From NCBI GenBank assembly GCA_039111635.1, contig JBCAQO010000031.1:1-64000 (forward strand): DNA of 64,000 nucleotides, read 5' to 3'. This document shows positions 34,001-44,683 of the stretch, piece after piece. Origin of the DNA: Heterobasidion occidentale. Taxonomy: Eukaryota > Basidiomycota > Agaricomycetes > Russulales > Bondarzewiaceae. The notes under the pieces were generated by a model that worked only from the letters and a program-made list of their open reading frames with translations, did not search any database and was not told where the DNA came from. A program made the position numbers and the translations under genes. How positions within the stretch are numbered: position 1 is the stretch's first letter; every line of letters begins with the position of its first letter.

Positions 34001-35815
34001 TAGACGACGACCTCCGGAAACGAATCATTGAAGAAAACAGGAAAGACGAATGGCTATTAGAAACCCTAGCCAAGATCAAAACCTTAGGACCTCGAAACAT
34101 GAAGAAAGGTTTACAAGAATGGAACGAAGAAGAAGGATTGGTCCTTCATCGAGGAAAAATATATGTCCTCGAACGAACAACTTCGTCAAGATATCATCAA
34201 ATTAAACCATGACAATCTAGCAGCAGGACATCCAGGACAAAGAGGAACTCTAGCCTTAGTCGGACAGGAATTACTTGGCCAGGAATATCAAACACAGTTC
34301 ACCAATATGTGGAAGGATGCGCCATCTGTCAATCTACCAAGAACGACACACATCCTATCATGGTACCATTACAACCAACAGAAATCCCAGATCGACCCTT
34401 CGGAACAATAACCATGGATTTTATTATAGATCTACCAGAATCAAACGGATACGACTCGCTACATGTAGTAACCGATCGATTCACCAAAACTGCAGTAATA
34501 ACTCCATGCCTGAAAACATCGACTCTGATGGAACGGCCAAAATCTTGCTAGAAAACACCTGGAGACGCTATGGGCTGCCAGATAAAATCATATCGGACAG
34601 AGGAACTCAATTCGCTTCAAAAGTAGCGCAAGCCCTGCTCAAAGAATTAGGAATCAAATCTGCTTTAAGCACAGCCTATCACCCGCAGACGGACGGTGCT
34701 ACTGAACGAATGAATCAGGAATTGGAACAATACCTAAGAGCATTTTGCAGCTCTTCACAGGACGATTGGCCGGACTAATCCCTATGCGGAATACGCCCAC
34801 AACACCCATCAGCACTCAGCCACGCAGAAGTCACCATTTGAACTTCTCCATGGATATCAACCACGGGCTAACCAGCCATCATCGGAAACACGAATGTCCC
34901 CACCGCCGACGCTCGCCTCGAAGCTCTGCAACGTGCTAGGAAGGAAGCACAAGCCAGCCTCGAAATAGCAGCCGAAGCCATGAGGATACAGCACAACCGT
35001 TTTGGAACGGACCTGCCGCCTTTCAAGAAAGGAGATCAAGTATGGCTCGATGGGAAGAACATCCACACCGATCACCCATCAGAGAAACTGAGACCCAAAC
35101 GCTTTGGGCCATTTGAAATCACCGACACCATAGGAAATGTCAACTTCAGGTTGAAACTGCCCAACAGCTGGAAGCGCATTCACAACGTCTTCCATGCTAG
35201 TCGACTCACGCCCTACAAGGAAAACGAAGTCTATGGCCCGAACTACCCTAAACCGGCTCCGGACCTGATTGAAGGGCAAGAAGAATTCGAAGTCGAAGCC
35301 ATTGTTGGAGCTAGGCGCTTTGGACGATGGAAGATCCTGCAGTACCTGATCAAGTGGAAGGATACCCGGAATCAGACAACTCTTGGGAAGCCGCGGCAAA
35401 CGTCACTAACGCACAAGAAGCCATAAAGGACTTCTACCGCCGGCACCTCGGGCAGTCAAAGGAATGGAAGCCTCCATTCTGGCCCTGGTGATTGAATTAG
35501 AACTCAACAGAGTAGCCGAAGAAGATCAAATCAGAAAGAAGCTCGAGAAGCATCTGATCGAAAGAAGCTTCTCGCTACAGGATTAGCTATCCCCCAGATC
35601 ATGGAAGAGATCAACAAACGAATGACGCAGCTAAAGAAGCCGCCCCTGGTTCCTCGATCAAAAGTGCCACCACCGGCGATCAACGATCGAGAAGCGCAGC
35701 CAAAGAAGCCCGATATAGACTCGTCTCGATCAAAGCTACAGCAGAAGCGATCGGACAACTCTAATTGGCGGACTCAAGCATACCAGGAGCTACAAAAGCA
35801 GACCAACTGAGGATT
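33832..35815 (+). pseudogene. integrase and chromodomain, multiply frameshifted
   Basis: The remainder of pol is spread over several frames. The zinc-binding region reads HDNLAAGHPG and is broken near 34273 by loss of one base relative to element 2. The catalytic core shows TMDFIIDLP, ISDRGTQFAS and a Glu in MNQELEQYL, with frame changes near 34510 and 34787. Both of these changes are shared with element 2. The chromodomain (VEAIVGARRFGRWKILQYLI) is cut at KWKD near 35360 by another element-1-specific deletion. A basic C-terminal tail follows. No functional integrase can be made from this copy. Confidence 0.85.
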
Positions 35816-35818
35816 GGC

Positions 35819-35983
35819 ATGGCCAGGCAAACGACTATGACCCCTTTCGACCCCACTCTATCCACAGTAGCCGTTTATACCGTCGTCGCGACTCTTGCTC
35901 TCACCTCTGTCTCCATCGCCATCGCCCTTGTCCTCGGATCCCTCCACGCCGCTGCCACCATTGGCATCTCCTCCGTCGTATAA
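35819..35983 (+). CDS. small hydrophobic ORF downstream of pol
   Basis: This is a 54-residue frame beginning MARQTTMTPFDPTLST and continuing as one long hydrophobic segment (about residues 15-40) consistent with a single membrane span. The frame is also intact in element 2 (42466-42302), with conservative changes only. Its stop codon lies inside the TATA box of the next ORF. Function is unknown, and conservation in two copies alone does not prove that it is translated. Confidence 0.35.
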   Translation: MARQTTMTPFDPTLSTVAVYTVVATLALTSVSIAIALVLGSLHAAATIGISSVV

Positions 35984-35987
35984 AAGA
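35981..35987 (+). promoter_or_regulatory. internal TATA box before the third ORF
   Basis: TATAAAA lies 49 nt upstream of the first ATG (36036) and 116 nt upstream of the second (36103) of the post-pol ORF. The box and its flanks are identical in element 2 (about 42298-42304, minus strand). It suggests separate transcription of the third ORF. Confidence 0.5.
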
Positions 35988-36035
35988 CACCCTGCATCGG
36001 ACAGAGACGTTCCTCAGCATCCCAGCTACCATTGA

Positions 36036-37709
36036 ATGTCACTTGCCCCTGCCCACCTCTTCCTAGCCCACTCCCCCCGCTACATTCTCAGTAACATCAG
36101 AATGACTTCCGCCACCACCTCCCCTCACGCTTCCAACACCCCGTCCCCTAACCCCTTCATCCTCCGCACCATCACCCCTCCCACTACCACCCCCACGCTC
36201 GTTGACGACACGGACTCGGACTACGATAGCGAGGACGACATCCCCTCGGAAGGCGTCCATGTCGCCGACCCCCTCACTGAATTCGTCATTCCCCGGTTCC
36301 CAGCTGAGATGCCGAACCCCCACATCGTCGTCCCTCCGTTGGCTTTCGCAGTACACAACGAAAACCCCCGCATCCGCATCCGCGCCCTGCCCAACCCCCT
36401 TCACGACCTCCGTCTCTACCAAGACCTGAAGACCAGTAACAGCATCTACCATCTCACACTCGCCGAGGACAAGGCCCCCATCATTCTGAACCAGCCAGGC
36501 TTGAAGAACCCACGGGCTTTCCTTTTTTATTTACAGCAAGCGGTTTGGGCTCAATGCTATCAGGTATTCTCTGGACCGCTCAACCAAACCCAGGCCATCC
36601 TCCTCACCAACATCACCGTCACCTCCTACCGCATGAAGGGACTGATCAATCTCCCCGCCATCCGCAACAACATGATTAACTTCCGGTTAGGAGGTATCTT
36701 CGGCAGCAGTTCCGTCCTCCTCCAGACGCACACCATAATGGCTTGGCTCAATACTCTGGCTCGGATCCGTTACAAGGAAAACACTGTCCGCTGGTTCTAT
36801 TTCACAGGACTTAATGGGGCGCGTCTGGAGATAGAGGAGTACGTCCCCAAGGGACTCTTGCCGACTCACTCATTCCCCCTTAACAGTCGAGGAGTTCACC
36901 CTGTCGCAAGCTACTGGTCAAGCGGAAGTGTCCCCGAAGATAACGTCAGGCCCTGGGTCATGACCAAGCCGGATATACAGGAACAAGGTTTTCATCGGGT
37001 CAACGTCGAAGAACCCATGGTCGTCGATCCCCCGGCAATCACGGAACCAGTCCTCCCGGTCGCCCAACTCTTTCGACCCGCCGACGAAGAAACCACGGAA
37101 TCCATGCGGCCCACCAGTCCACCCTACGACCCCGAACAAGTCGTCCGGGATTGCCAGGTACTTCGGCCGCTACCGGTACCACCCCCGTCACCCCCTGCTG
37201 TGTCCCCATCCCCCCCCCTACTCGGCGACGACCTCACCTGTCCTATCATTGTCGACGAAGCCTCCCCCCAGTCGCCGGACGTTCCTGTCGCAACTGAAGA
37301 AGGATGGCCTGCAGACGCATTGGACTCCGAAAACGTCTGGCCTAACCCACCTACTCTCCCGCCTTCTCCACCCACCGACCCCACCACTCGTACCTGCTGG
37401 GAATGTGGACGCGCCGGCCATCTCGTCGTGGGATGTCCAATCACGGGCATTCGCCAGAGAACAGACGTTACGGCGCGCGGTTTTCTTCAAGACTACGATA
37501 GGCATCGCATGCAGTCCAGGTGCCTTCGTCTACAGATGGATAGGACGGCTGAGGAATACGGATACCACAAGCAGGCGTTGGATCATTTAATCGACACCGC
37601 TAACTGGACCGGATACCCCGCTCGGAGCATCCCCACCTTCGATGAAGTTCACCTGAGGAGACCCGCCCCTACCATCGGTGGGCCCGCCAAGCGCCGAAGA
37701 CTTGTATAG
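36036..37709 (+). CDS. post-pol zinc-knuckle ORF (ORF3) of the gypsy element
   Basis: This is an uninterrupted 557-residue frame in the position where env would lie, ending 11 nt before the 3' LTR. Residues 1-90 are Ser/Thr/Pro-rich with an acidic DDTDSDYDSEDD patch. Residues about 90-310 look globular (NPRAFLFYLQQAVWAQ, YRMKGLINLPAIRNN, ARLEIEEYVPKGLLPTH). Then come a proline-rich acidic linker and a CCHC knuckle, CWECGRAGHLVVGC, at residues 454-467. The C-terminus is basic (KRRRLV). No signal peptide or membrane span is seen, so it is not an envelope protein. A second Gag-like or nucleic-acid-binding role is inferred. ATG 36103 is an alternative start. A degraded version exists in element 2. 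Confidence 0.75.
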   Translation: MSLAPAHLFLAHSPRYILSNIRMTSATTSPHASNTPSPNPFILRTITPPTTTPTLVDDTDSDYDSEDDIPSEGVHVADPLTEFVIPRFPAEMPNPHIVVPPLAFAVHNENPRIRIRALPNPLHDLRLYQDLKTSNSIYHLTLAEDKAPIILNQPGLKNPRAFLFYLQQAVWAQCYQVFSGPLNQTQAILLTNITVTSYRMKGLINLPAIRNNMINFRLGGIFGSSSVLLQTHTIMAWLNTLARIRYKENTVRWFYFTGLNGARLEIEEYVPKGLLPTHSFPLNSRGVHPVASYWSSGSVPEDNVRPWVMTKPDIQEQGFHRVNVEEPMVVDPPAITEPVLPVAQLFRPADEETTESMRPTSPPYDPEQVVRDCQVLRPLPVPPPSPPAVSPSPPLLGDDLTCPIIVDEASPQSPDVPVATEEGWPADALDSENVWPNPPTLPPSPPTDPTTRTCWECGRAGHLVVGCPITGIRQRTDVTARGFLQDYDRHRMQSRCLRLQMDRTAEEYGYHKQALDHLIDTANWTGYPARSIPTFDEVHLRRPAPTIGGPAKRRRLV

Positions 37710-37718
37710 AGAGGGGGT
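37709..37718 (+). other. polypurine tract
   Basis: AGAGAGGGGG lies directly before the 3' LTR, separated from it by TAG. This is the usual plus-strand primer site. Confidence 0.7.
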
Positions 37719-37720
37719 AG

Positions 37721-38554
37721 TGTTAGGACCGCGTCCTAACACGTGCTTCGCACGTGAGTGGATAGGCTGGTCAAGTGCTTCGGACTCGCTGTAGACTCGG
37801 ATCGCTTTCCATGACTCTTTACCATTTACATGCTAACGCATGAACGCTGACTTCTGGTTCCTGATTCTTGATGTGGACAGACATTGGTTCCTGACCCCAG
37901 TTCCTGGTTCCTGATCGATCGAAGATGTGGATGGACATTAGTGATCTGATTACCATATTCGGTTACATGGCAGGTCGATGAGGCATTCTAGCTTACGGAT
38001 CTCGATCATTGACTTCGGTACCTGAGAAGCGCACAGACCAGATCCTGATCCTGCCCTAGACACTTCTGTACGTAAATAGCCGAGATGAGCTTCTAAGAAG
38101 CTCAGCTCGTTCACCTGTAATACACTCGATCTCTGCACTGCACCCGGCGTCTGGCTACCTTCCTAGCCCACGCTTCGTGATCTCTGTCAGATCTGAGAAA
38201 CTCTTTGCACGGTCTGACGAAGCACTGGACTCGTCTCCCTTCCCTCCCCTCCCTCTACTCATCCACTTCTACACCGGGCTAGCTGCCTTCCGCGTTCTCA
38301 GTTGGACACCCCCTCGTGTCATCTGTTGGACAGGAGAAGATCATCCGGTTCCTCCTCATCATCGAGAAGACCTCGAAGATCACCTTCTCAATCTCTTTGA
38401 GAACAAAGCCGACAGCGACCCCGAGTTCCTCGAAAGAGCCCAAAGACGATCCATCGTCTTCATCCATTGGAGTCTACGACTATACGAACCAGTGGAGGTT
38501 TAGCCTAGGGACCCCTTCGTGCATCGGTGCACGTGATAGGTCTCCGACCTAACA
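37721..38554 (+). repeat. 3' LTR of element 1
   Basis: It is 834 bp and near-identical to 28160-28993. It ends CCTAACA and is followed by the target duplication GTATG. Confidence 0.95.
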
Positions 38555-38559
38555 GTATG
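38555..38559. repeat. target-site duplication GTATG (right)
   Basis: This matches 28155-28159. DIRS sequence resumes directly after it. Confidence 0.95.
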
Positions 38560-39728
38560 CCCAGCTGAGCGGTGACGAAGTCAACGTCGGTAAGGTTGGA
38601 AGTGTAGCGGGCATCTTCCGGAGAGCGCGGAGATCGGGCAGAGAGATCCCGGACTGAAGAACACATGTCGTCCTCAAATTCTGCATGAGAGCCGTCAGGG
38701 AGGAGCGGACCATTATACCATATGCGGCTGCCTGAACGCTGGCATCCACCGTTTGCAACAACATGATGGCGCCAGGCGGTTCGCTGATGATTGTACGCCG
38801 TGAGGTGTTCCCGAAGCATGCGGAAGAAGACATGGTCATCGGCCCACTTGGAGATGGGGCCGAGACCGACAGAACGCAGAATGTCGACCCCAGCATCTTC
38901 GAGGTTGCCATATATGCCCGGGGTAGAGCCCGTGCCAAAGGCGGCATTGGTGTCAATCGCAAAGGAGTCATTGCCAGAGAGACGTACGACGGTGCCGGGC
39001 CACTGGGATGGGTGCAGCGGAATGGTGCGGAATGCTTCTGCGACATCACGGACAGCTGCCTGCGTGCCTGGAGGGAGATGCCATGTTAGGAAAGAAAAGA
39101 TGGCAAAGGTGCCCCACATGCAAGGATAATTATCAGAAGAGATGTATGAATTGATGGATGCATGAGTGAGGCTCGTAGCATATGGGAAGGAAAAGTTCTG
39201 AACAAGGCGGAAGGAAGAAGGTTTGTGAGGTTTCGGTACAAGGGAAAGGGGTGAAGTCTGAAAAGGACCAATAAGGGATTCTAGCGTAGCGCGTGTGAAA
39301 GGGCCGAGATATCGGTGCTTCGAAAATTCAGAGTCAATAATAGAGCAAAATTTGGAAGAGAGTGAAATAATGGAGGGACTATTTGGAGGAGCATTAGTGT
39401 ATAGAATGGGAGGAATGCCTAGATGGAAACCATGAAGGAGGCTCTGATAAAGATTAGGGTATTTGGATAGTAAGGAAGCAGAACGGAGAAGACGCAACCA
39501 TGCCTGAGGATGATACGGAGTGAGAGGCCTAGAGGACCTGAGCCAGACGGCACGAGTGAGCGCCGTGGTCTCGACTGCCGCACCCCGAACATTCATGTTT
39601 GTGGGCATGGGTAGTGGCACGGCAGCCATCTGGGCGCTGCCAATCAATGCATATCTCGGTTCCGTTGGGGTACGTGATGCGGCCCTTCGCGTTGCGTAGG
39701 GAGCGAACGGGGGTCCCGTTCCAGAGAG
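38560..39728 (-). pseudogene. DIRS reverse transcriptase, upstream portion
   Basis: Reverse transcriptase begins near 39540 (SSRPLTPYHPQAWLRLLRSA) and continues with LVPKPHKPSSFRLVQNFSFP, RDVAEAFRTIPLHPSQW and the catalytic-type ISKWADDHVFF. It is interrupted at FVTAQLGI by the gypsy insertion. Upstream (39728-39529), in another frame, lies a Cys/His cluster (CSGCGSRDHGAHSC) typical of the nucleic-acid-binding protein preceding this class of reverse transcriptase. The frame change between the two looks like an additional defect. The 5' end is cut by element 2. Confidence 0.8.
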
Positions 39729-40564
39729 TGTAAGGTCGGAGACCTATCACGTGTACCGATGCACGAAGGGGTCCCTAGGCTAAACCTCCACTGGTTCGTA
39801 TAGTCGTAGACTCCAATGGATGAAGACGATGGATCGTCTTTGGGCTCTTTCGAGGAACTCGGGGTCGCTGTCGGCTTTGTTCTCAAAGAGATTGAGAAGG
39901 TGATCTTCGAGGTCTTCTCGATGATGAGGAGGAACCGGATGATCTTCTCCTGTCCAACAGATGACACGAGGGGGTGTCCAACTGAGAACGCGGTAGGCAG
40001 CTAGCCCGGTATAGAAGCGGATGAGTAGAGGGAGGGAGGGAGGGAAGGGAGACGAGTCCAGTGCTTCGTCAGACCGTGCAAAGAGTTTCTCAGATCTGAC
40101 AGAGATCACGAAGCGTGGGCTAAGAAGGTAGCCAGACGCCGGGTGCAGTGCAGAGATCGAGTGTATTACAGGTGAACGAGCTGAGCTTCTTAGAAGCTCA
40201 TCTCGGCTATTTACATACAGAAGTGTCTAGGGCAGGATTCAGATCTGGTCTGTGCGCTTCTCAGGTACCGAAGTCAACGATCGAGATCCGTAAGCTAGAA
40301 TACCTCATCGACCTGCCATATAACCAAATATAGTAATCCGACCACTAATGTCCATCCACATCTTCGATCAATCAAGAACCAGGAACGGGGTCAGGAACCA
40401 ATGTCTGTCCACATCAAGAATCAGGAACCAAAGGTCAGCGTTCATGCGTTAGCATGTAAATGGTAAGGAGTCATAGAAAGCGGTCCGAGTCTGCAACAAG
40501 TCCGAAGCACTTGACCAGCCCATCCACTCACGTGCGAAGCACGTGTTAGGACGCGGTCCTAACA
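39729..40564 (-). repeat. 3' LTR of element 2
   Basis: It is 836 bp and ends in the same terminal inverted bases. It shows about two dozen substitutions and small indels against the element 1 LTRs, but keeps the TAAATA box, the palindrome and the AGCTCGTTCA site. Confidence 0.9.
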
Positions 40565-40575
40565 CTACCCCCTCT

Positions 40576-42248
40576 CTATACAAGTCTTCGGCGCTTGGCG
40601 GGTGCACCGATGGTAGGGGGGGTCTCCTCAGGTGGACTTCGTCGAAGGTGGGGATGTTCCGAGCGGGATATCCGGTCCAGTTAGCGGTGTCGATTAAATG
40701 GTCTAATGCCTGCTTGTGGTACCCGTATTCCTCAGCCGTCCTATCCATCTGCAGACGAAGGCGCCGGGACTGCATGCGATGCCTATCGTAGTCTTGAAGA
40801 AAGCCGCGCGCCGTAACGTCCGTTCTCTGGCGAATGCCCGTGATTGGACATCCCACGACGAGATGGCCGGCGCGTCCACATTCCCAGCAGGTACGAGTAG
40901 CGGGGTCGGTGGGTGGAGAAGGCGGGAGAGTAGGTGGGTTAGGCCAGACGTTTTCGGAGTCCAATGCGTCTGCAGGCCATCCCTCTTCAGTTGCGACAGG
41001 AACGTCCGGCGACTGGGGGGAGGCTTCGTCGACAATGATAGGACGGGTGAGGTCGTCGCCGAGTAAGGGGGGGGATGGGGACACAGCAGGGGGTGACGAG
41101 GGTGGTACCGGTAGCGGCCGAAGTACCTGGCGATCCCGGACGACTTGTTCGGGGTCGTAAGGGGGACTGGTGGGTCGCGTGAATTCGGCGGTCTCCTCGT
41201 CGGTGGGCTGAAAGGGGTCTACCGCCGGGAGATCGGGCTCGGTATCGACCGGGGGATCGACTGCCATGGGTTCCTCAGCGTCGATCTGGTGAAACCCCTG
41301 TTCCTGTATATCCGGTTTGGTCATAACCCAGGGCCTAACGTTATCCTCCGGGGTACATCCGCCGGGCCAGTAGCAACGCAATGGGGTGAACCCCTCGACT
41401 GTTAAGCGGGAAGGAGTGGGTCGGCAGTAGTCCTTTAGGAACGTACTCTTCAATCTCTAGACGTGCTCCGTTATGTCCTGCGAATCGGAACCAACGGATC
41501 GTGTTCTCCTTGTAGCGGATTCGAGCCAGTACATCGAGCCAGGCTGGTATGGCGTGCGCCTGTAGGAGGATGGAGCTGGTGGTGAAGATTCCTCCCAGTC
41601 GGAAATTGACCATGTCGTTGCGGATGGCGGGGAGATTGATCAATCCTTTCATACGGTAGGAGGTGACGGTGAGGTTGGCGAGGAGAATAGCTTGAGTCTG
41701 GTTGAGCGGTCCCGAGAAAACCTGGTAGGCTTGCGCCCAGACTGCTTGCTGTAAATAGAAAAGGAAGGCACGGGGGTTCTTCAAGCCAGGCTGGTTCAGA
41801 ATGATAGGTGCCTCGTCCTCGGCGAGCGTGAGGTGGTAGATGCTATGGTTCGTATTCAGGTCCTGGTAGAGACGGATGTCGTAGAGGGGGTTGGGTATGG
41901 CGCGGATTCGAATGCGAGGGTTTTCGTTGTGAATGGCGAAAGCCAACGGAGGAATGGCGATGTGGGGGTTTGGCATCTCAGCTGGGAACCGGGGGATAAC
42001 AAACTCTGTAAGGGGATCGGCGACTGGGACGCCTTCTGAAGGGATGTCGTCCTCGCTGTCGTAATCGGAGTCCGTGTCATCAATGAGCGTGGGTGTGGTA
42101 GTGGGCGGAGAGATGGTGCGAAGGATGAAGGGGTTGGGGAGGAGGTGTTAGAGGCGTGAGGGGAAGCGGTAGCGGAAGACATTCTGATGTTGCTAAGAAT
42201 ATAGCGGGGGGAGTTGTGTAAGAAGAGGTGTGTGGGGGCAAAGGACAT
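40576..42248 (-). pseudogene. ORF3 of element 2 (frameshifted)
   Basis: The three overlapping open segments 42248-41856, 41976-41341 and 41453-40449 together cover the 557-residue ORF3 of element 1. Frame changes lie after the N-terminal Ser-rich part, near 41400, and in a C-run close to the C-terminus (seven Cs where element 1 has an eight-base CCCGCCCC run). The zinc knuckle CWECGRAGHLVVGC is unchanged. Confidence 0.8.
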
Positions 42249-42301
42249 TCGAGTTATAGCTGGGATGCTGAGGAATGTCTCTGTTCGATACAGGGTGTCT
42301 T

Positions 42302-42466
42302 TTATACGACGGAGGAGACGCCAATGGTGGCAGCAGCGTGGAGGGATCCGAGGACAAGGGCAATGGCGATGGAGACAGCAGTGAGAGCAAGAGTCGCGAC
42401 AACGGTGTAAACGGCTACTGTGGATAGAGTGGGGTCGAAAGGGGTCATAGTCGTTTGCCTGGCCAT
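42302..42466 (-). CDS. small hydrophobic ORF of element 2
   Basis: This is the counterpart of 35819-35983, with ATG at 42466 and 54 residues. It stays open, with Ser to Ala and Ile to Val changes in the hydrophobic span. The TATAAAA that overlaps its stop codon is also kept. Confidence 0.35.
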   Translation of the reverse strand: MARQTTMTPFDPTLSTVAVYTVVATLALTAVSIAIALVLGSLHAAATIGVSSVV

Positions 42467-44524
42467 GCCAATCCTCGGTTGGTCTGCTTTTGTAGCTCCT
42501 GGTATGCTTGAGTCCGCCAATTAGAGTTGTCCGATCGCTTCTGCTGCAGCTTTGATCGAGACGAATCTATATTGGGCTTCTTTGGCTGCGCTTCTCGATC
42601 GTTGATCGCCGGTGGTGGCACTTTTGATCGAGGAACCAGGGGCGGCCTCTTTAGCTGCGTCATTCGTTTGTTGATCTCTTCCATGATCTGGGGGATAGCT
42701 AATCCTGTAGCGAGAAGCTTCTTTCCGATCGGATGCTTCTCGAGCTTCTTTCTGATTTGATCTTCTTTGGCTACTCTGTTGAGTTCTAATTCGATCACCA
42801 GGGCCAGAATGGAGGCTTCCATTCCTTTGACTGCCCGAGGGTGCCGGCGGTAGAAGTCCTTTATGGCTTCTTGTGCGTTAGTGACGTTTGCCGCGGCTTC
42901 CCAAGAGTTGTCCGATTCCGGGTAGCCCTTCCATTTGATCAGGTACTGCAGGATCTTCCATCGTCCGAAGCGCCTAGCTCCAACAATGGCTTCGACTTCG
43001 AATTCTTCTTGCCCTTCAATCAGGTCCGGAGCCGGTTTAGGGTAGTTCGGGCCATAGACTTCGTTTTCCTTGTAGGGCGTGAGTCGACTAGCATGGAAGA
43101 CGTTGTGAATGCGCTTCCAGCTGTTGGGCAGTTTCAACCTGAAGTTGACATTTCCTATGGTGTCAGTGATTTCAAATGGCCCAAAGCGTTTGGGTCTCAG
43201 TTTCTCTGATGGGTGATCGGTGTGGATGTTCTTCCCATCAAGCCATACTTGATCTCCTTTCTTGAAAGGTGGCAGGTCCGTTCCAAAACGGTCGTGCTGG
43301 ATCCTCATGGCTTCGGCTGCAATTTCGAGGCTGGCTTGTGCTTCCTTCCTAGCACGTTGCAGAGCTTCGAGGCGAGCGTCGGCGGTGGGGACATTCGTGT
43401 TTCCGATAATAGCTGGGTAAGCCCGTGGTTGATATCCATGGAGAAGTTCAAATGGTGACTTCTGCGTGGCTGAGTGCTGATGGGTGTTGTGGGCGTATTC
43501 CGCATAGGGATTAGTCCGGCCCAATCGTCCTGTGAAGAGCTGCAAAATGCTCTTAGGTATTGTTCCAATTCCTGATTCATTCGTTCAGTAGCACCGTCCG
43601 TCTGCGGGTGATAGGCTGTGCTTAAAGCAGATTTGATTCCTAATTCTTTGAGCAGGGCTTGCGCTACTTTTGAAGCGAATTGAGTTCCTCTATCCGATAT
43701 GATTTTATCTGGCAATCCATAGCGTCTCCAGGTGTTTTCTAGTAAGATTTTGGCCGTTCCATCCGAGTCGATGGTTTCAGGCATGGAGTTATTACTGCGG
43801 TTTTGGTGAATCGATCGGTTACTACATGTAGTGAGTCGTATCCATTTGATTCTGGCAGATCTGTAATAAAATCCATGGTTATTGTTCCGAAGGGTCGATC
43901 TGGGATTTCTGTTGGTTGTAGGGGCACCATGGGGGATGTGTGTCGTTCTTGGTGGATTGACAGATGGCGCATCCTTCCACATATTGGTGAACTGTGTTTG
44001 ATATTCCTGGCCAAGTGAATTCTTGTCCGACTAATGCTAGAGTTCCCCTTTGTCCTGGATGTCCTGCTGCTAGATTGTCATGGTTTAGTTTGATGATATC
44101 TTGACGAAGTTGTTCGTTTCGGAACATATATCTTTCCTCGATGAAGGACCAATCCTTCTTCTTCGTTCCATTCTTGTAAACCTTTCTTCATGTTTCGAGG
44201 TCCTAAGGTTTTAATCTTGGCTAAGGTTTCTAATAACCATTCGTCTTTCCTGTTTTCTTCAATGATTCGTTTCCGGAGGTCGTCGTCTATTATGGTAACG
44301 CCTCCTCGTCCAGTTGCCCTGATGTGAAGTATTTGATGAGGGTCCCAACTGTTGTCTGTATTAATGGCATTGATTTCTGCGAAAGGTCTTCGGATCTTTT
44401 CTGTGTTATTGAAAAGTTTGGGCTCCAAGAGTGTTTCGCCTGAATTGTCAAATTCCACCCCCTTTTTATGGTCTGGACGCCATGACAGACCGTCGGATTT
44501 ATTAGTGACTCCTGCCTTGTGCAT
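42445..44524 (-). pseudogene. integrase and chromodomain of element 2
   Basis: The segment 43545-42445 is open for 366 residues and includes a complete chromodomain (VEAIVGARRFGRWKILQYLI, then KWKGYPESDNSWEAAANV) and the C-terminal tail. The core (ISDRGTQFAS) and the zinc-binding region (HDNLAAGHPG, CAICQST) lie in other frames. The breaks near 43770 and 43515 are shared with element 1. The G-run that is defective in element 1 is intact here (five Gs near 44460). Confidence 0.8.
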
Positions 44525-44683
44525 CGGGAAAATTACTTGGTACTGATTTTCCCTGTCGGAGTTGGTCAAGTGGTGACATATAGTCACGGCTTGGAAAGCC
44601 TTTTTCTACCTTTGTATAGTCTGATCAAGTATTCACCAGAAATTTACAAAAAGAGAAGCAAGATAAGACTGAAATAGATTCTG

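Larger units (their letters stand above)
28160..38554 (+). mobile_element. full-length Ty3/gypsy chromodomain retrotransposon (element 1)
   Basis: This is a 10.4-kb LTR retrotransposon with 834-bp LTRs, ends TGTTAGG...CCTAACA, and a 5-bp target duplication. The internal order is gag, protease, reverse transcriptase, RNase H, integrase, chromodomain, then two extra ORFs. The gene order and chromodomain place it with the chromoviruses. Integrase and chromodomain are broken by several single-base deletions, so the copy is not autonomous even though its LTRs are almost identical. Confidence 0.95.
39729..44524 (-). mobile_element. truncated second copy of the same gypsy family (element 2)
   Basis: It is read on the minus strand: 3' LTR at 39729-40564, then ORF3, the small ORF, and the chromodomain and integrase up to the end of RNase H. 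Homology with element 1 stops abruptly at 44524, so gag, protease, most of reverse transcriptase and the 5' LTR are missing. Its left LTR edge lies inside DIRS sequence. It is more diverged from element 1 than the two LTRs of element 1 are from each other. Confidence 0.9.

Noticed and set aside
36036..37709. ORF3 as an envelope gene because of its position
   Set aside because: It has no signal peptide, no transmembrane segment and a nucleic-acid-type CCHC knuckle with a basic C-terminus.
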